Source: Geothermobacter hydrogeniphilus
Lineage (GTDB): Bacteria > Desulfobacterota > Desulfuromonadia > Desulfuromonadales > Geothermobacteraceae
Assembly (NCBI RefSeq): GCF_002093115.1
Contig: NZ_NAAD01000014.1
Coordinates: forward strand, 1-64,000
DNA length: 64,000 nt
Reading direction: 5' to 3'
Shown: in pieces, positions 7,383 through 15,744 of the stretch
Layout of the letters: each line of letters begins with the position of its first letter
Position numbering within the stretch: the first letter of the stretch is position 1
Notes under the pieces: model-generated
Told to the model about the DNA's origin: nothing
What the model saw: the letters and a program-made list of their open reading frames with translations, nothing else
Database searches by the model: none
Made by a program: the position numbers and the translations under genes

Positions 7383-10247
7383 ATGAACAGCGGCAGACTG
7401 GTCCGCTGCTACTACCTGCTGCTCGGCCGGGCGCGCCTGCCGCTGCTGGCGTTACTGGTGCTGCTGACGGGGCTGCTGGCACTGCCGGCCTCACGGGTCG
7501 GCATCGAGCAGGACAACGCGTCGATGGTGGCGGCGGAACCCGTGCAGCAAGCCGGCTATCGCCATTTCAAAGAGCTCTTCGGTCGGGATGACCTGCTGCT
7601 GCTCGGCCTGCAGAGCGACGACCTGCTCAGTCCGACCGGCCTGGCACGCCTCGACCGTCTGACCCGCGACATCGAACAGCTGCCCGGTATCGAACGGGTT
7701 TTCAGTCTCAGCAATGCCAGGACGGCCATCCCCGGCCCCTTCGGCGCCCAACCGGCGACACTGCTTCCCGATCTCGCGGCGGAGGATTTCAGCACCCGAC
7801 TGGATGAACGGCTGCGGCAGAACCGGGAACTGGGCAGCCGTCTCCTGTCCCCTGACCGCACCACGGCCGCGATCCTGGCGGTGCCGAAGCAGACGGACGG
7901 CAACAGACTGCAGGATCTGGTCAGCGCCCTGCGGCGCATCGGAGATGAACTGCCGCCCGGCAACCGGCTTTACCTGACCGGAATACCGGTACAGAAAGCG
8001 GACGTCGCCCGCGCCATCCAACGCGACCAGCGGGTGATGATTCCGCTCTCGGTCCTGGTCCTGGGGCTGTTGTTGCTGCTGCTCTTCCGGCGGCCGCTCG
8101 GCGTACTGCTGCCGCTGGCGGTGATGGGCATCAGCCTGACCTGGACCATCGGCCTCTACAGCCTCGCCGGGCTGCAGCTCAATACCGTAACCGCCCTGCT
8201 GCCCCCGGTGATCATGGTGCTGGCAGTGGCGACCTGCATCCACCTGCTGCACGGCTGGCTGGAACTGGCCGGAGAACGGGGCGAGGTCCGCACCCTGCTC
8301 GCCCACCGCATGGCCACTCTCTTCACCCCCTGCCTGCTGACCGCCCTGACCACGGCCATCGGTCTCTTCTCCCTCACCGTCTGCGACGTCCCCGCGGTAC
8401 GGAATTTCGGTCTCTACGCCGGGCTCGGCACCCTGCTGTCCTTTATCCTGGCCACCACCCTGGTGCCGATCATTCTCAGCTGGCGGCCGTTGCCGCCGCG
8501 CCATGCCGCCCGCCCGCCGCGGCTGCTGCGGCGGGGGCTGCGCCGCGCCACCCGGCTGGTACTGTGGCAACCGGCCGGCGTGCTGCTGGCCGCCGGACTG
8601 CTCAGCGCCCTGGCCCTGCCGGGGCTCTGGCAGATCCGCAACAACACCGACCTGGTGCGGTTCTTTCGCCCCACGGCACCGTTGTACACTGACACCCTGG
8701 CGCTTGACCGCAGCCTCGGCGGCGTGGAAACCATCGAAATGATGCTGACCCGAAAGGACGGCAAAGCCTTCGATGCCGACCAGTTGCAGCGCCTGGCCGC
8801 CTGGCAGCGGGAACTCCAACGCCACCCGGAAATCACCGGCAGCTTCGGCCTGCCCGACCTGCTCGGCGTTCTCTGGCGGGCCGAACATCCCGAGAGTGCC
8901 GCCTCCCTGCCGACCGACAACGCGCAACTGCTCGACCTGTTTGATCTGCTGTCCGGCATCGGCGACCGGCAGCTGGTCCGCCGCCTGGTCAGCGCCGATC
9001 TGCGCCACACCCGCCTGAGCATCCAGCTGCACCTGCTCGGCAGCGCCGCGGCGAGCCGCCTGGCAGAGGAACTGCTTGCCGAAGGACGATCATGGCTCGG
9101 CGAGGGGATTTCCCTGGAGGCCACCGGCAGCTTCCTGCTGATGAGCGGCGACTCCAACCGCCTGGTACGCAGCCTGCTGATGAGCTTCGGCCTTTCCCTG
9201 GTGCTGATCCTGGCCGCGCTCTATGCCGCCTTCCACAGCTGGCGACTGCTGCTGGTCGCCCTGGCGCCGAACCTGATCCCGCTGCTCTGGACCGGCGGAC
9301 TGATGGGCTGGTTCGACATCGATCTGAACACCGGCACCGCCATGATCGCCGCCGTCACCATCGGCCTGGTGGTCGACGACACCATTCACTTCCTGCATCG
9401 CTACCGACGCGAACAGCACGGCTACGCGAAGCCCGCCCTGGTGCGCACCACCCTCGGCGTCGGCCCGGCGCTGGTGATCTCGACCCTGGTGCTGGCCCTC
9501 GGCTTCTGGGTCGGTATCTTCGGCAGCTTTCTGCCGACCAGCTGGTTTTCGCTGCTGACCGGAGCCACCCTGGTCGGCGCCCTGCTCTGCGACCTGCTGG
9601 TGCTGCCGGCCGGGCTGCTGTTGCTGGAGCGGCTGCGTCGCCGGAAACACGCCGCGGTCATGCTGCTGTGCCTGCTGTTGCTCTGCGCCCTCCCGGCATG
9701 GGCGGCCGACGCCCTGCCGCAGCAGCTGCAGCAAAATGACGCCGATCTGCCGGTACGCAGTGTCCTGCTGCCGGCCGCCCCGCCCCATGTCGGCAGCCTC
9801 AAACTGCTCAAGCGCGGAACAGCGGTGGTACTGCAGACCGACCTGGAAACCACCCTGCTGCGCCGGGTGCTGGCCGCCATCAGCCGCAGTGAACAACAGC
9901 GCTGGCCCGCCGGCAAACCGGGACATGACGCCATGCTCGCCTATCTCGACATGCTGAGCGCCGCCGCTGCCGCCGCCGAACAACGGGTTGTCGACATTCC
10001 CGCCGGAGAAGACCGTCGACGCCGCCTGCAGATCGAATTCATCGCCGCGCCGCCCGACTACCGGCTGGCTTTTTTCCTGCCCGACGGCCGGGGGCAGAGA
10101 ACGCTGCAGGCCAGCCGCACCATCGGCGCGGAGTTCTGCCTGGCCGAAATGCGGGCCATTCTCGGCGAGCAGCTGAAACTGGACAGCGAGGGGGTCGACA
10201 GAATCCTGGGGCCCCTGTTGCAACAGCACACCAAGGAGCAACCATGA
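7383..10247 (+). CDS. MMPL/RND-family exporter with C-terminal periplasmic extension
   Basis: A 954-residue inner-membrane protein of the MMPL branch of RND transporters: two repeats of one helix, a large periplasmic loop and five helices. The second repeat has GLVVDDTIHFLHRY, the acidic pair expected for proton coupling; the equivalent place in the first repeat (VATCIHLLHGW) lacks it. After the twelfth helix (ends about residue 755) comes a 17-residue hydrophobic segment with a signal-peptide-like end (ALPAWAAD), then about 180 residues that would be periplasmic. The start has only a weak ribosome binding site and overlaps a 33-codon frame of doubtful reality. It overlaps the methyltransferase by 4 nt. 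The likely role is export of the PKS lipid. Confidence 0.88.
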   Translation: MNSGRLVRCYYLLLGRARLPLLALLVLLTGLLALPASRVGIEQDNASMVAAEPVQQAGYRHFKELFGRDDLLLLGLQSDDLLSPTGLARLDRLTRDIEQLPGIERVFSLSNARTAIPGPFGAQPATLLPDLAAEDFSTRLDERLRQNRELGSRLLSPDRTTAAILAVPKQTDGNRLQDLVSALRRIGDELPPGNRLYLTGIPVQKADVARAIQRDQRVMIPLSVLVLGLLLLLLFRRPLGVLLPLAVMGISLTWTIGLYSLAGLQLNTVTALLPPVIMVLAVATCIHLLHGWLELAGERGEVRTLLAHRMATLFTPCLLTALTTAIGLFSLTVCDVPAVRNFGLYAGLGTLLSFILATTLVPIILSWRPLPPRHAARPPRLLRRGLRRATRLVLWQPAGVLLAAGLLSALALPGLWQIRNNTDLVRFFRPTAPLYTDTLALDRSLGGVETIEMMLTRKDGKAFDADQLQRLAAWQRELQRHPEITGSFGLPDLLGVLWRAEHPESAASLPTDNAQLLDLFDLLSGIGDRQLVRRLVSADLRHTRLSIQLHLLGSAAASRLAEELLAEGRSWLGEGISLEATGSFLLMSGDSNRLVRSLLMSFGLSLVLILAALYAAFHSWRLLLVALAPNLIPLLWTGGLMGWFDIDLNTGTAMIAAVTIGLVVDDTIHFLHRYRREQHGYAKPALVRTTLGVGPALVISTLVLALGFWVGIFGSFLPTSWFSLLTGATLVGALLCDLLVLPAGLLLLERLRRRKHAAVMLLCLLLLCALPAWAADALPQQLQQNDADLPVRSVLLPAAPPHVGSLKLLKRGTAVVLQTDLETTLLRRVLAAISRSEQQRWPAGKPGHDAMLAYLDMLSAAAAAAEQRVVDIPAGEDRRRRLQIEFIAAPPDYRLAFFLPDGRGQRTLQASRTIGAEFCLAEMRAILGEQLKLDSEGVDRILGPLLQQHTKEQP

Positions 10248-10981
10248 GCCGCTTCGATCTCGACAGCCGCGACTGGCTCGACACCCCGGAACGCAAACGG
10301 GACTACAACCGCAGACATTTCGCCGCCGCCGCCGCCAGCTATGACCGCGCCACCGTCGCCATGAGCCTCGGCCGCGACCGGGCCTGGAAGCGGTTGCTGA
10401 TCGACAGCCTGCCCGACCACCCGGCACCGCGCTGTCTCGATCTGGCCTGCGGCACCGGCGACATCTGCGACCTGCTAGCCCGCCGCTACCCGCAGGGCGA
10501 GATTGTCGGGCTCGACCTGACCCCGGAAATGCTCGACCTGGCACGACAGCGGCCGCATGCCGGCAACATCAGCTTTATCGAAGGGGACATGGCGGCAACC
10601 GGCTTCGAAGATGCGAGTTTCGACCTGATTACCGGCAGCTACGCCCTGCGCAACGCGCCGCGCCTCGATCAGGCGCTGACGGAAATCAGGCGCCTGTTGA
10701 AACCGGGCGGCAGTGCCTGCTTCCTTGACTTCGCCCGTGCCGAATCGGCCCTCGGCCGCCGGCTGCAGTACCTGCTGCTGCGCTCCTGGTGCGGGCTCTG
10801 GGGTCGCATCCTGTCCGGCAGCTGGCAGGTGCACGGCTACATCGCCGAAAGCCTGGCCCGCTACCCGGAACCGGACCGCCTGCAGACGATGCTCGACGAG
10901 GCGGGGCTGCAGCCGGTCAGCCGACAGAGCCTGTTCGGGGGGATGATGAACCTGTTGCGCCTGCAGAAACCCTCAGAATGA
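10244..10981 (+). CDS. UbiE/MenG-like SAM-dependent methyltransferase
   Basis: A 245-residue class I methyltransferase. Motif I is LDLACGTGDICDLL (about residues 66-79), followed by the acidic GLDLTPEMLDLAR, and the post-motif region GSYALRNAPRLDQAL and LKPGG match the UbiE/COQ5/MenG group that methylates quinol rings. The ATG overlaps the exporter stop (ATGA), so it is translationally coupled to the PKS operon. Likely substrate is therefore the phenolic or pyrone lipid, but menaquinone methylation is possible: the family match alone would equally fit MenG. Confidence 0.86.
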   Translation: MSRFDLDSRDWLDTPERKRDYNRRHFAAAAASYDRATVAMSLGRDRAWKRLLIDSLPDHPAPRCLDLACGTGDICDLLARRYPQGEIVGLDLTPEMLDLARQRPHAGNISFIEGDMAATGFEDASFDLITGSYALRNAPRLDQALTEIRRLLKPGGSACFLDFARAESALGRRLQYLLLRSWCGLWGRILSGSWQVHGYIAESLARYPEPDRLQTMLDEAGLQPVSRQSLFGGMMNLLRLQKPSE

Positions 10982-10987
10982 AAGGGC

Positions 10988-11039
10988 AGGAGGCTGTTGG
11001 ACTATCCTCCGCTTCAGCCCGTATCGTCCGACAGCTCCT
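10988..11039. terminator. Long-loop hairpin between convergent genes
   Basis: AGGAGGCTGTTGGAC (10988-11002) pairs with GTCCGACAGCTCCT (11026-11039) with one bulge. It falls exactly between the stops of the methyltransferase and the convergent NHL gene. There is no U-run on either side, so its work as a terminator is uncertain. Confidence 0.35.
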
Positions 11040-12093
11040 AGAGAGGATTGCGGGCGAGATAGGCGGGATTGAGATACTGCCAGATCGAAACCCTGCTGTT
11101 ATAGCGTTCGCTGATGAAAAAGCGGTCGTTGCCGTCGATCCAGATCGCCGTCGGCAGGCCGAAGCCGAGCGGATGGACCGTCGGGCCGCCGCCGATGACC
11201 AGCAACAGCCTGCCTTCGCGGTTGAAACTCATCAGCGCGTGCTTGCGGCTGTCGAGGACATGCAGGTGTCCCTCGCTGTCGAAAGCGAGGTCCCTCGGCC
11301 CGGAAAAATTCCAGGGTTCCCCTCCACGCCGGCCAATCTGACGGAGATATTGCCCATCGCCGTCGAAAATCGCGATCCGGGCGTTGAAGAAATCCGCCAC
11401 GTAGATACGCCCCTGCTCATCGAGTGCCAGCCCCTGGGGGGAAAACAGCTCGCCCGGCCCGGTGCCCCTGCTTCCGAAGGACTGGACAAGGGTTCCATCC
11501 GGGGCGAAAACCAGGATCCGGCAGGCAAGGCTGTCGCTCACGTAGAGCAGCTTGCGCTGCCGGCTGTAGGCAAGGTAGCTGGGGTGCTTCAACACGCCAC
11601 GGCCGAGAGTTCCGAGGATGCGCCCCACCTGGTCGAGCTTCAGGATTCGTTTTCCGTCGGCAACATAGATGGTCCCCTCCGGGCCGACGGCCAGGTCCAG
11701 CGGCTGTTTCAGCACCTTGGCGCCGACCAGGGGGCTGACCTTGCCCCGCTCTAAATCGTAGCGGTAGATGGTGCGCGCCTGCTGGTCGACAACCAGCAGG
11801 TTGCCGTCGGGCAACTCGGAAATCCCGAACGGCGCCAGCAGGTGCCCCGAAGCATCCCCTTCCGAGATCCTTTTCAGCAGGCTGTTTTTCCTCGGCTGCA
11901 AATCGAGAGGTGAGGAGAAGCACCCTATGTACTCGAACCTGGGCGACTCCGGGGGAGGCGGCCAGACCACGCGGGACCGCTCCACCGAACGGGCGCAGCC
12001 GCCGGCAAAGAGAAGCAGCAGCGCCAGCAGCCAAACGCTCCCCGGCCGAATGCCGGCGGCCGGGGCCACTACTTCTTGTGGCAGCGCAGGCAC
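11038..12093 (-). CDS. NHL-repeat beta-propeller lipoprotein
   Basis: A 351-residue exported lipoprotein. A signal sequence ends in the lipobox LLLFAGGC (cysteine near residue 33). The mature part has about six NHL/beta-propeller blades with repeated signatures such as GTIYVADGKRILKLD, GRIYVADFFNARIAIFD and GHLHVLDSRKHALMS. NHL propellers are protein- or ligand-binding scaffolds. Its start overlaps by 25 nt the end of the upstream multihaem cytochrome gene, so the two are translated from one message and probably meet in the periplasm or outer membrane. A similar pairing of NHL lipoproteins with c-type cytochromes occurs in Geobacter relatives as I recall it. Function unknown. Confidence 0.82.
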   Translation of the reverse strand: MPALPQEVVAPAAGIRPGSVWLLALLLLFAGGCARSVERSRVVWPPPPESPRFEYIGCFSSPLDLQPRKNSLLKRISEGDASGHLLAPFGISELPDGNLLVVDQQARTIYRYDLERGKVSPLVGAKVLKQPLDLAVGPEGTIYVADGKRILKLDQVGRILGTLGRGVLKHPSYLAYSRQRKLLYVSDSLACRILVFAPDGTLVQSFGSRGTGPGELFSPQGLALDEQGRIYVADFFNARIAIFDGDGQYLRQIGRRGGEPWNFSGPRDLAFDSEGHLHVLDSRKHALMSFNREGRLLLVIGGGPTVHPLGFGLPTAIWIDGNDRFFISERYNSRVSIWQYLNPAYLARNPL

Positions 12094-12806
12094 AACTGGC
12101 TGCCGCTGTTGTCAATGTTCAGGAAGGGCTGGTACTGCGGATCATGGACATCGTGGCAGGTCGAACATTCGATCTTGCCGGCAAAGAGCGGGATGTCGCT
12201 CCAACCTGCCTGGCCGGGGGGAAGATTGAAGGCATCATCCTTGGAACTGTCCGGAAAGCCGATGCCGATCGGGTGGTCGTCGCTGAGATCGGTTAAAAGG
12301 TAACTTCTCGAGGCATCATGGACGCTGCCGCCATAAAAGCCTGCCGGGGTATGACAGAGCCCGCATTCCCCGAAGCTCTGGCCGGGGGTCATGGTCGAGT
12401 GCCCGACCAGGCCCACCGTATCGCTCCAACCCGAATTGGGCGGGTTGCGCACCGCCGAAACCCCCGTCGCGCCGTCATGGCAATTCAGACACAACAGGGA
12501 GATCTGCCCGGGAGGAGAAGGGGTCCCGGCGTCCAGGGTACTGCTGCTGTAAACGGTGTAGGACGTTGCCGCGGTGCTGAAGGTCTTGTTCCAGAGCGGT
12601 GTGTTATTCTGGGAGTTGGCGCCGTGCGGGGTATGACAGTAAACGCAGATCTCGTTGTAGTCCTCGAGCCCTCCGAGTCCGTGTTCTCCCTGCTTGGCGG
12701 CCCAGGAGAGATCATGTTTGGAGCCGACGATGGAGGCGGAGCGGACAGTCCCGGGCAGACCCCCCAGGAGAACAACACCCAGCAAGACAAGGATCCGGTT
12801 CTTCAT
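12069..12806 (-). CDS. Pentahaem c-type cytochrome, exported
   Basis: A 245-residue protein with a signal peptide (about residues 1-24) and five CxxCH haem motifs: CVYCH, CLNCH, CGLCH, CSTCH and CLRCH, the last five residues from the C-terminus. The ATG at 12806 has GGGAGGGGGT upstream; the longer open frame to 12932 lacks both a binding site and a signal peptide at its start. Segments such as CVYCHTPHGA resemble the doubled-CxxCH families of dissimilatory metal reducers. It would carry electrons in the periplasm or at the surface. It is co-encoded with the NHL lipoprotein, which begins inside its 3' end. Confidence 0.87.
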   Translation of the reverse strand: MKNRILVLLGVVLLGGLPGTVRSASIVGSKHDLSWAAKQGEHGLGGLEDYNEICVYCHTPHGANSQNNTPLWNKTFSTAATSYTVYSSSTLDAGTPSPPGQISLLCLNCHDGATGVSAVRNPPNSGWSDTVGLVGHSTMTPGQSFGECGLCHTPAGFYGGSVHDASRSYLLTDLSDDHPIGIGFPDSSKDDAFNLPPGQAGWSDIPLFAGKIECSTCHDVHDPQYQPFLNIDNSGSQLCLRCHKK

Positions 12807-13063
12807 ACCCCCTCCCCGAGGAAATAAATTGCCGTGGGTTAAATGATGGATGACCAGCAGGAAAAGCAAGTGTCGTTCCGACCCGCAGGCCGTCTCCCCC
12901 GAAAACCGGAAAGATGAGGGCAGAACGGTCATTCCCAGGCATACCAGGCCGTTTGCGGCCAGACGTGCAGACAGCCTGTAGAGCCATCACCGTCAATCGA
13001 CCTGATTCAACTCAGTGAAATCACTGCAATACAAAAACTTGAGAGAATGAAAGGAGTCACCAG

Positions 13064-13519
13064 ATGAGTCGTCCGCTGCATACCGTCATCGTCAGCTGCC
13101 TGGTGCGCAACACATCCGGCGAGATCCTGCTGATCCGTCACCCGCGGCGCGGCTGGGAATTGCCGCAGGGACACGTCGAGGCGGGGGAGGAGCTGCCGAC
13201 GGCGGCAGTCCGGGAGGTTCGGGAAGAGACCGGTATCGAGATCAGGATCGAACGCCTGGCGGCCATCTTCTCCAAGCTCGAGCCACAACCGTCGGCGGTG
13301 ATTTTCGGTTTTCTGGGAATGGCCACCGGTGGACAACCGACCACCAGCGAAGAGAGTCTTGAAGTCGGCTGGTTCGACGAACAGACAGCGCGAAAGCTGC
13401 CGGAGCACCCGGTCAATCGCACCCGCCTGGCCGAACTGCTCGACCAGTCCGGCAGCATCCGCTACCGGGCCTACAGCATGGGCCCCTACCGGCCGAAGCC
13501 CGGCCGGGATCTCGGCTGA
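13064..13519 (+). CDS. Nudix hydrolase
   Basis: A 151-residue hydrolase. The Nudix box is complete: GHVEAGEE through [13 protein letters not shown] (about residues 36-58), with the REVREE glutamates that bind magnesium. The QGHVEAGE lead and the C-terminal region are like small nucleotide-cleaning Nudix enzymes; the WELPQGHVE context also resembles RppH/ApaH-type members, but the exact substrate cannot be told. The start has AAGGAG seven bases upstream. It is divergent from the cytochrome pair and convergent with the HD-GYP gene; no operon partner. Confidence 0.88.
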   Translation: MSRPLHTVIVSCLVRNTSGEILLIRHPRRGWELPQGHVEAGEELPTAAVREVREETGIEIRIERLAAIFSKLEPQPSAVIFGFLGMATGGQPTTSEESLEVGWFDEQTARKLPEHPVNRTRLAELLDQSGSIRYRAYSMGPYRPKPGRDLG

Positions 13520-13535
13520 TCCGCGGAAGAAAACG

Positions 13536-14870
13536 TCAGGGCAGGTAGTCGGCGACCTGGATGCCCCGCGACAGGGGGCTCACCTCACCGACGATCCGCC
13601 GCATATCCGCGCCGACCAGGTCCATCAGCTCCGGCGGGACAAGCTCCCGACCGTCGGCATCGAGCAGAATTTTCAATCGCACCGACTCGTCCTCGGCAAA
13701 CCCGACCCGGCTCACCAACCCGATCTGGTTGCTGTTGAGCCGCACCAAGCTGCCGACCGGGTAGGACCCGAGATCGGCGGCAAAATTTTCCAGCAGTTGT
13801 GGATGATAGAGGCTGCCCGCGGACTCGCGCAGTCGCGCCATCGCCCCGCGCGGCGTCATCGCCTGCTGGTAGGGGCGCAGGGTGGTCATGGCGTCATAGG
13901 CATCGGCAATGGCGACCATGTGGACATAATCGGGCATCTCCAGCCGACGGGCAGCGGCCGGATAACCACTGCGGTCGTACCCGAGATGGTGTCCGAGAGC
14001 AATCGCCACCGCCGCCTCGGGAACCTCTGTCATCTGTCGCAGAATGGCCGCCCCCTCCCCGGGGTGGTCCTTGATCCGTTTGAATTCGCTGCTGGTCAGA
14101 CGCCCCGGCTTGTTGATGATGGTGATATCGATGCGCAGTTTGCCGAGATCGTGCAGCAGAGCGCCGAGACCGAGAACCCGCAGGCGCGCTTCATCGAGAC
14201 CGCTGGCACGACCGACGGCGAGAGCGATCACCGCCACGTTGACCGAATGACGAAAAGTGTAATCGTCATAGTCCTTGATCAGCGAGAGCGCGAGCAGGGC
14301 GTGCGGCTCGGCGAGGGTCGTCTCAACCATCGACCGCACGGTCGCGATCGCCGCTCCCGACTGCGGAATCTTCCCCATCCGCACGTCGTTGAAAATCGAC
14401 TCGGTGACATGAATCGCCTGCTGGTAAACCTTGTCCGCACGTTGCGCGGGCTCCCGGTCCTCTTCATCCTCGACGAGCTGCGCCTGGATATGTCGCAGAC
14501 CGGCCCGACGGCAGCTCTCCAGCAACTGCTCCGGGCCACCGGGCCCGGTCAGCAGCACCAGGAAATCGGCCAGTTCGCGGGCGGTGACTCCTCGGGTGAA
14601 GACAATCGTTGCGATCGCCCGGCCGGTGAGAACCGCCAGCAGGTTTTCGGCCGCGGCCAGCGGCTCGGTGAACAGACGGTCATTGCAGAACAGGGTCTGC
14701 TGATGCACCCCGAGCACCACCCGCGGCTGTTCGCGCAGCAGCCGCTCAAGACACAGCAGCCAGTCATTCACCTGCCGCTGCAGGTTGGGATGCTGCGCCG
14801 GGTAGAGCTTCAGCCCCTGAACCGCGCGCAACATCGCCTGGATCATTTCAACCGGTCTGGACCCATCCAT
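13536..14870 (-). CDS. HD-GYP domain protein, probable cyclic-di-GMP phosphodiesterase
   Basis: A 444-residue cytoplasmic protein. The C-terminal HD-GYP domain (about residues 190-370) shows LLHDLGKLRID (the metal-binding HD), GHHLGYDRSGYP (the GYP signature) and IADAYDAMTT. This family linearises cyclic di-GMP. The N-terminal 150 residues are helical with no receiver or PAS domain that I recognise, so the input signal is unknown. The start is at an ATG preceded by GGAGGGTGCT. The gene is alone, downstream of a terminator and the composite repeat block. Confidence 0.87.
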   Translation of the reverse strand: MDGSRPVEMIQAMLRAVQGLKLYPAQHPNLQRQVNDWLLCLERLLREQPRVVLGVHQQTLFCNDRLFTEPLAAAENLLAVLTGRAIATIVFTRGVTARELADFLVLLTGPGGPEQLLESCRRAGLRHIQAQLVEDEEDREPAQRADKVYQQAIHVTESIFNDVRMGKIPQSGAAIATVRSMVETTLAEPHALLALSLIKDYDDYTFRHSVNVAVIALAVGRASGLDEARLRVLGLGALLHDLGKLRIDITIINKPGRLTSSEFKRIKDHPGEGAAILRQMTEVPEAAVAIALGHHLGYDRSGYPAAARRLEMPDYVHMVAIADAYDAMTTLRPYQQAMTPRGAMARLRESAGSLYHPQLLENFAADLGSYPVGSLVRLNSNQIGLVSRVGFAEDESVRLKILLDADGRELVPPELMDLVGADMRRIVGEVSPLSRGIQVADYLP

Positions 14871-14920
14871 AGCACCCTCCTGTCGGTCAATCTAGCCCAA
14901 CCAATGCAGTTGACCCAAGA

Positions 14921-14963
14921 CAAAAAAGCCGCCCCGACCCCGTAGCAGGGTTCGAAGCGGCTT
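14921..14963 (-). terminator. Minus-strand Rho-independent terminator
   Basis: On the minus strand AAGCCGC (14963-14957) pairs with GCGGCTT (14932-14926), with further inner pairing, followed by TTTTGTC. It would end transcription that has read from the glutamate synthase operon through the repeat block, before the HD-GYP gene. Confidence 0.7.
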
Positions 14964-15020
14964 GAAATGCTGTCAGATGAGCAAGCAGCAGGGGGTGTCT
15001 TTCACTACCCCCAACACTAC

Positions 15021-15740
15021 CGCTGAAGGCGGTCGAGACGTGCCTGGATGCAAGGCGCGTGAAGACTGAAAACGCAGGTGTAGCGACAGCTACATCGAGG
15101 ATTGAAGGCTGAGTGCAACACCGCAGACGGGTGCGTATCGGCCGCCCCCAGCACCACCGTTGAAGGCGGACGAGACGTGCGTAGCTGCAAGGCGTCTCAC
15201 AGCCGAGGGAGTGAGGCGTAGCGGCAGCTACGTCGGAATGACGAGGCGCGGGAGCAACGCAGCAGATGCGTGCGTCTCGACCGCCCTCGCAGAACACCGC
15301 GGGGTCGCGGCCCCGCCCGCCGCCCTACTCTTTTGTACACACAAAAGAGTAGGCAGAAAAAGCGCCCCGAATGTCTTGCCCGCTAGCGCGGGTTCCCTCC
15401 GTTCGGCAGACGTTTCGGGGCCGGGACGAAAACTCGGCTACGCCTCAAACATTCGGCCGGCTCTTTCCCGAAACGTCCACCTCTCTCCGGCGGCGACAAC
15501 ACGGGGAGGACAAGTCAAAAAAATCAGAAAAAAGAACCGCCTCGATCCAGAAACCGGTCCGAGGCGGTCGAGATGTGTGCGGATATCGGCCGCCCCCAAC
15601 ACCACCGTTGAAGGCGGTCGAGACGTGCGTAGCTGCAAGGCGTCTCGCAACTGAAGGAGTGAGGTGTAGTGGCAGCTACTCCGCAGCGACTGATGGTGCG
15701 AGCAACGCAGCAGATGCGTGCGTATCGACCGCCCTCACAC
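15021..15740. repeat. Composite dispersed-repeat block, copy I
   Basis: About 720 bases without a gene, made of ordered repeat units. In order: a palindromic unit around GTGTAGCGACAGCTACAT (15077-15094); a second type around GAGGCGTAGCGGCAGCTACG (about 15211-15230) that ends AGCAACGCAGCAGATGCG; a GC-rich module GGTCGCGGCCCCGC followed by a hairpin pairing TACTCTTTTGT with ACAAAAGAGTA (about 15327-15352); and again a unit of the second type (15606-15740). Each palindromic unit is bounded by GAAGGCGGTCGAG and the inverse GACCGCC. The same order recurs at 53916-54571. Neither block contains a credible coding frame. Confidence 0.8.
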
Positions 15741-15744
15741 TCAC

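Noticed and set aside
7285-7386. A 33-codon frame between the PKS and exporter genes that overlaps the exporter start by 4 bases
   Set aside because: The overlap is attractive, but the sequence is only a Pro/Thr/Arg-rich run without a good binding site, and open frames of this size are common in such GC-rich DNA.
7491-10544. Long minus-strand frames opposite the RND exporter
   Set aside because: Gln/Gly/Arg-rich antisense translations with no motif; the exporter frame has helices and the acidic pair.
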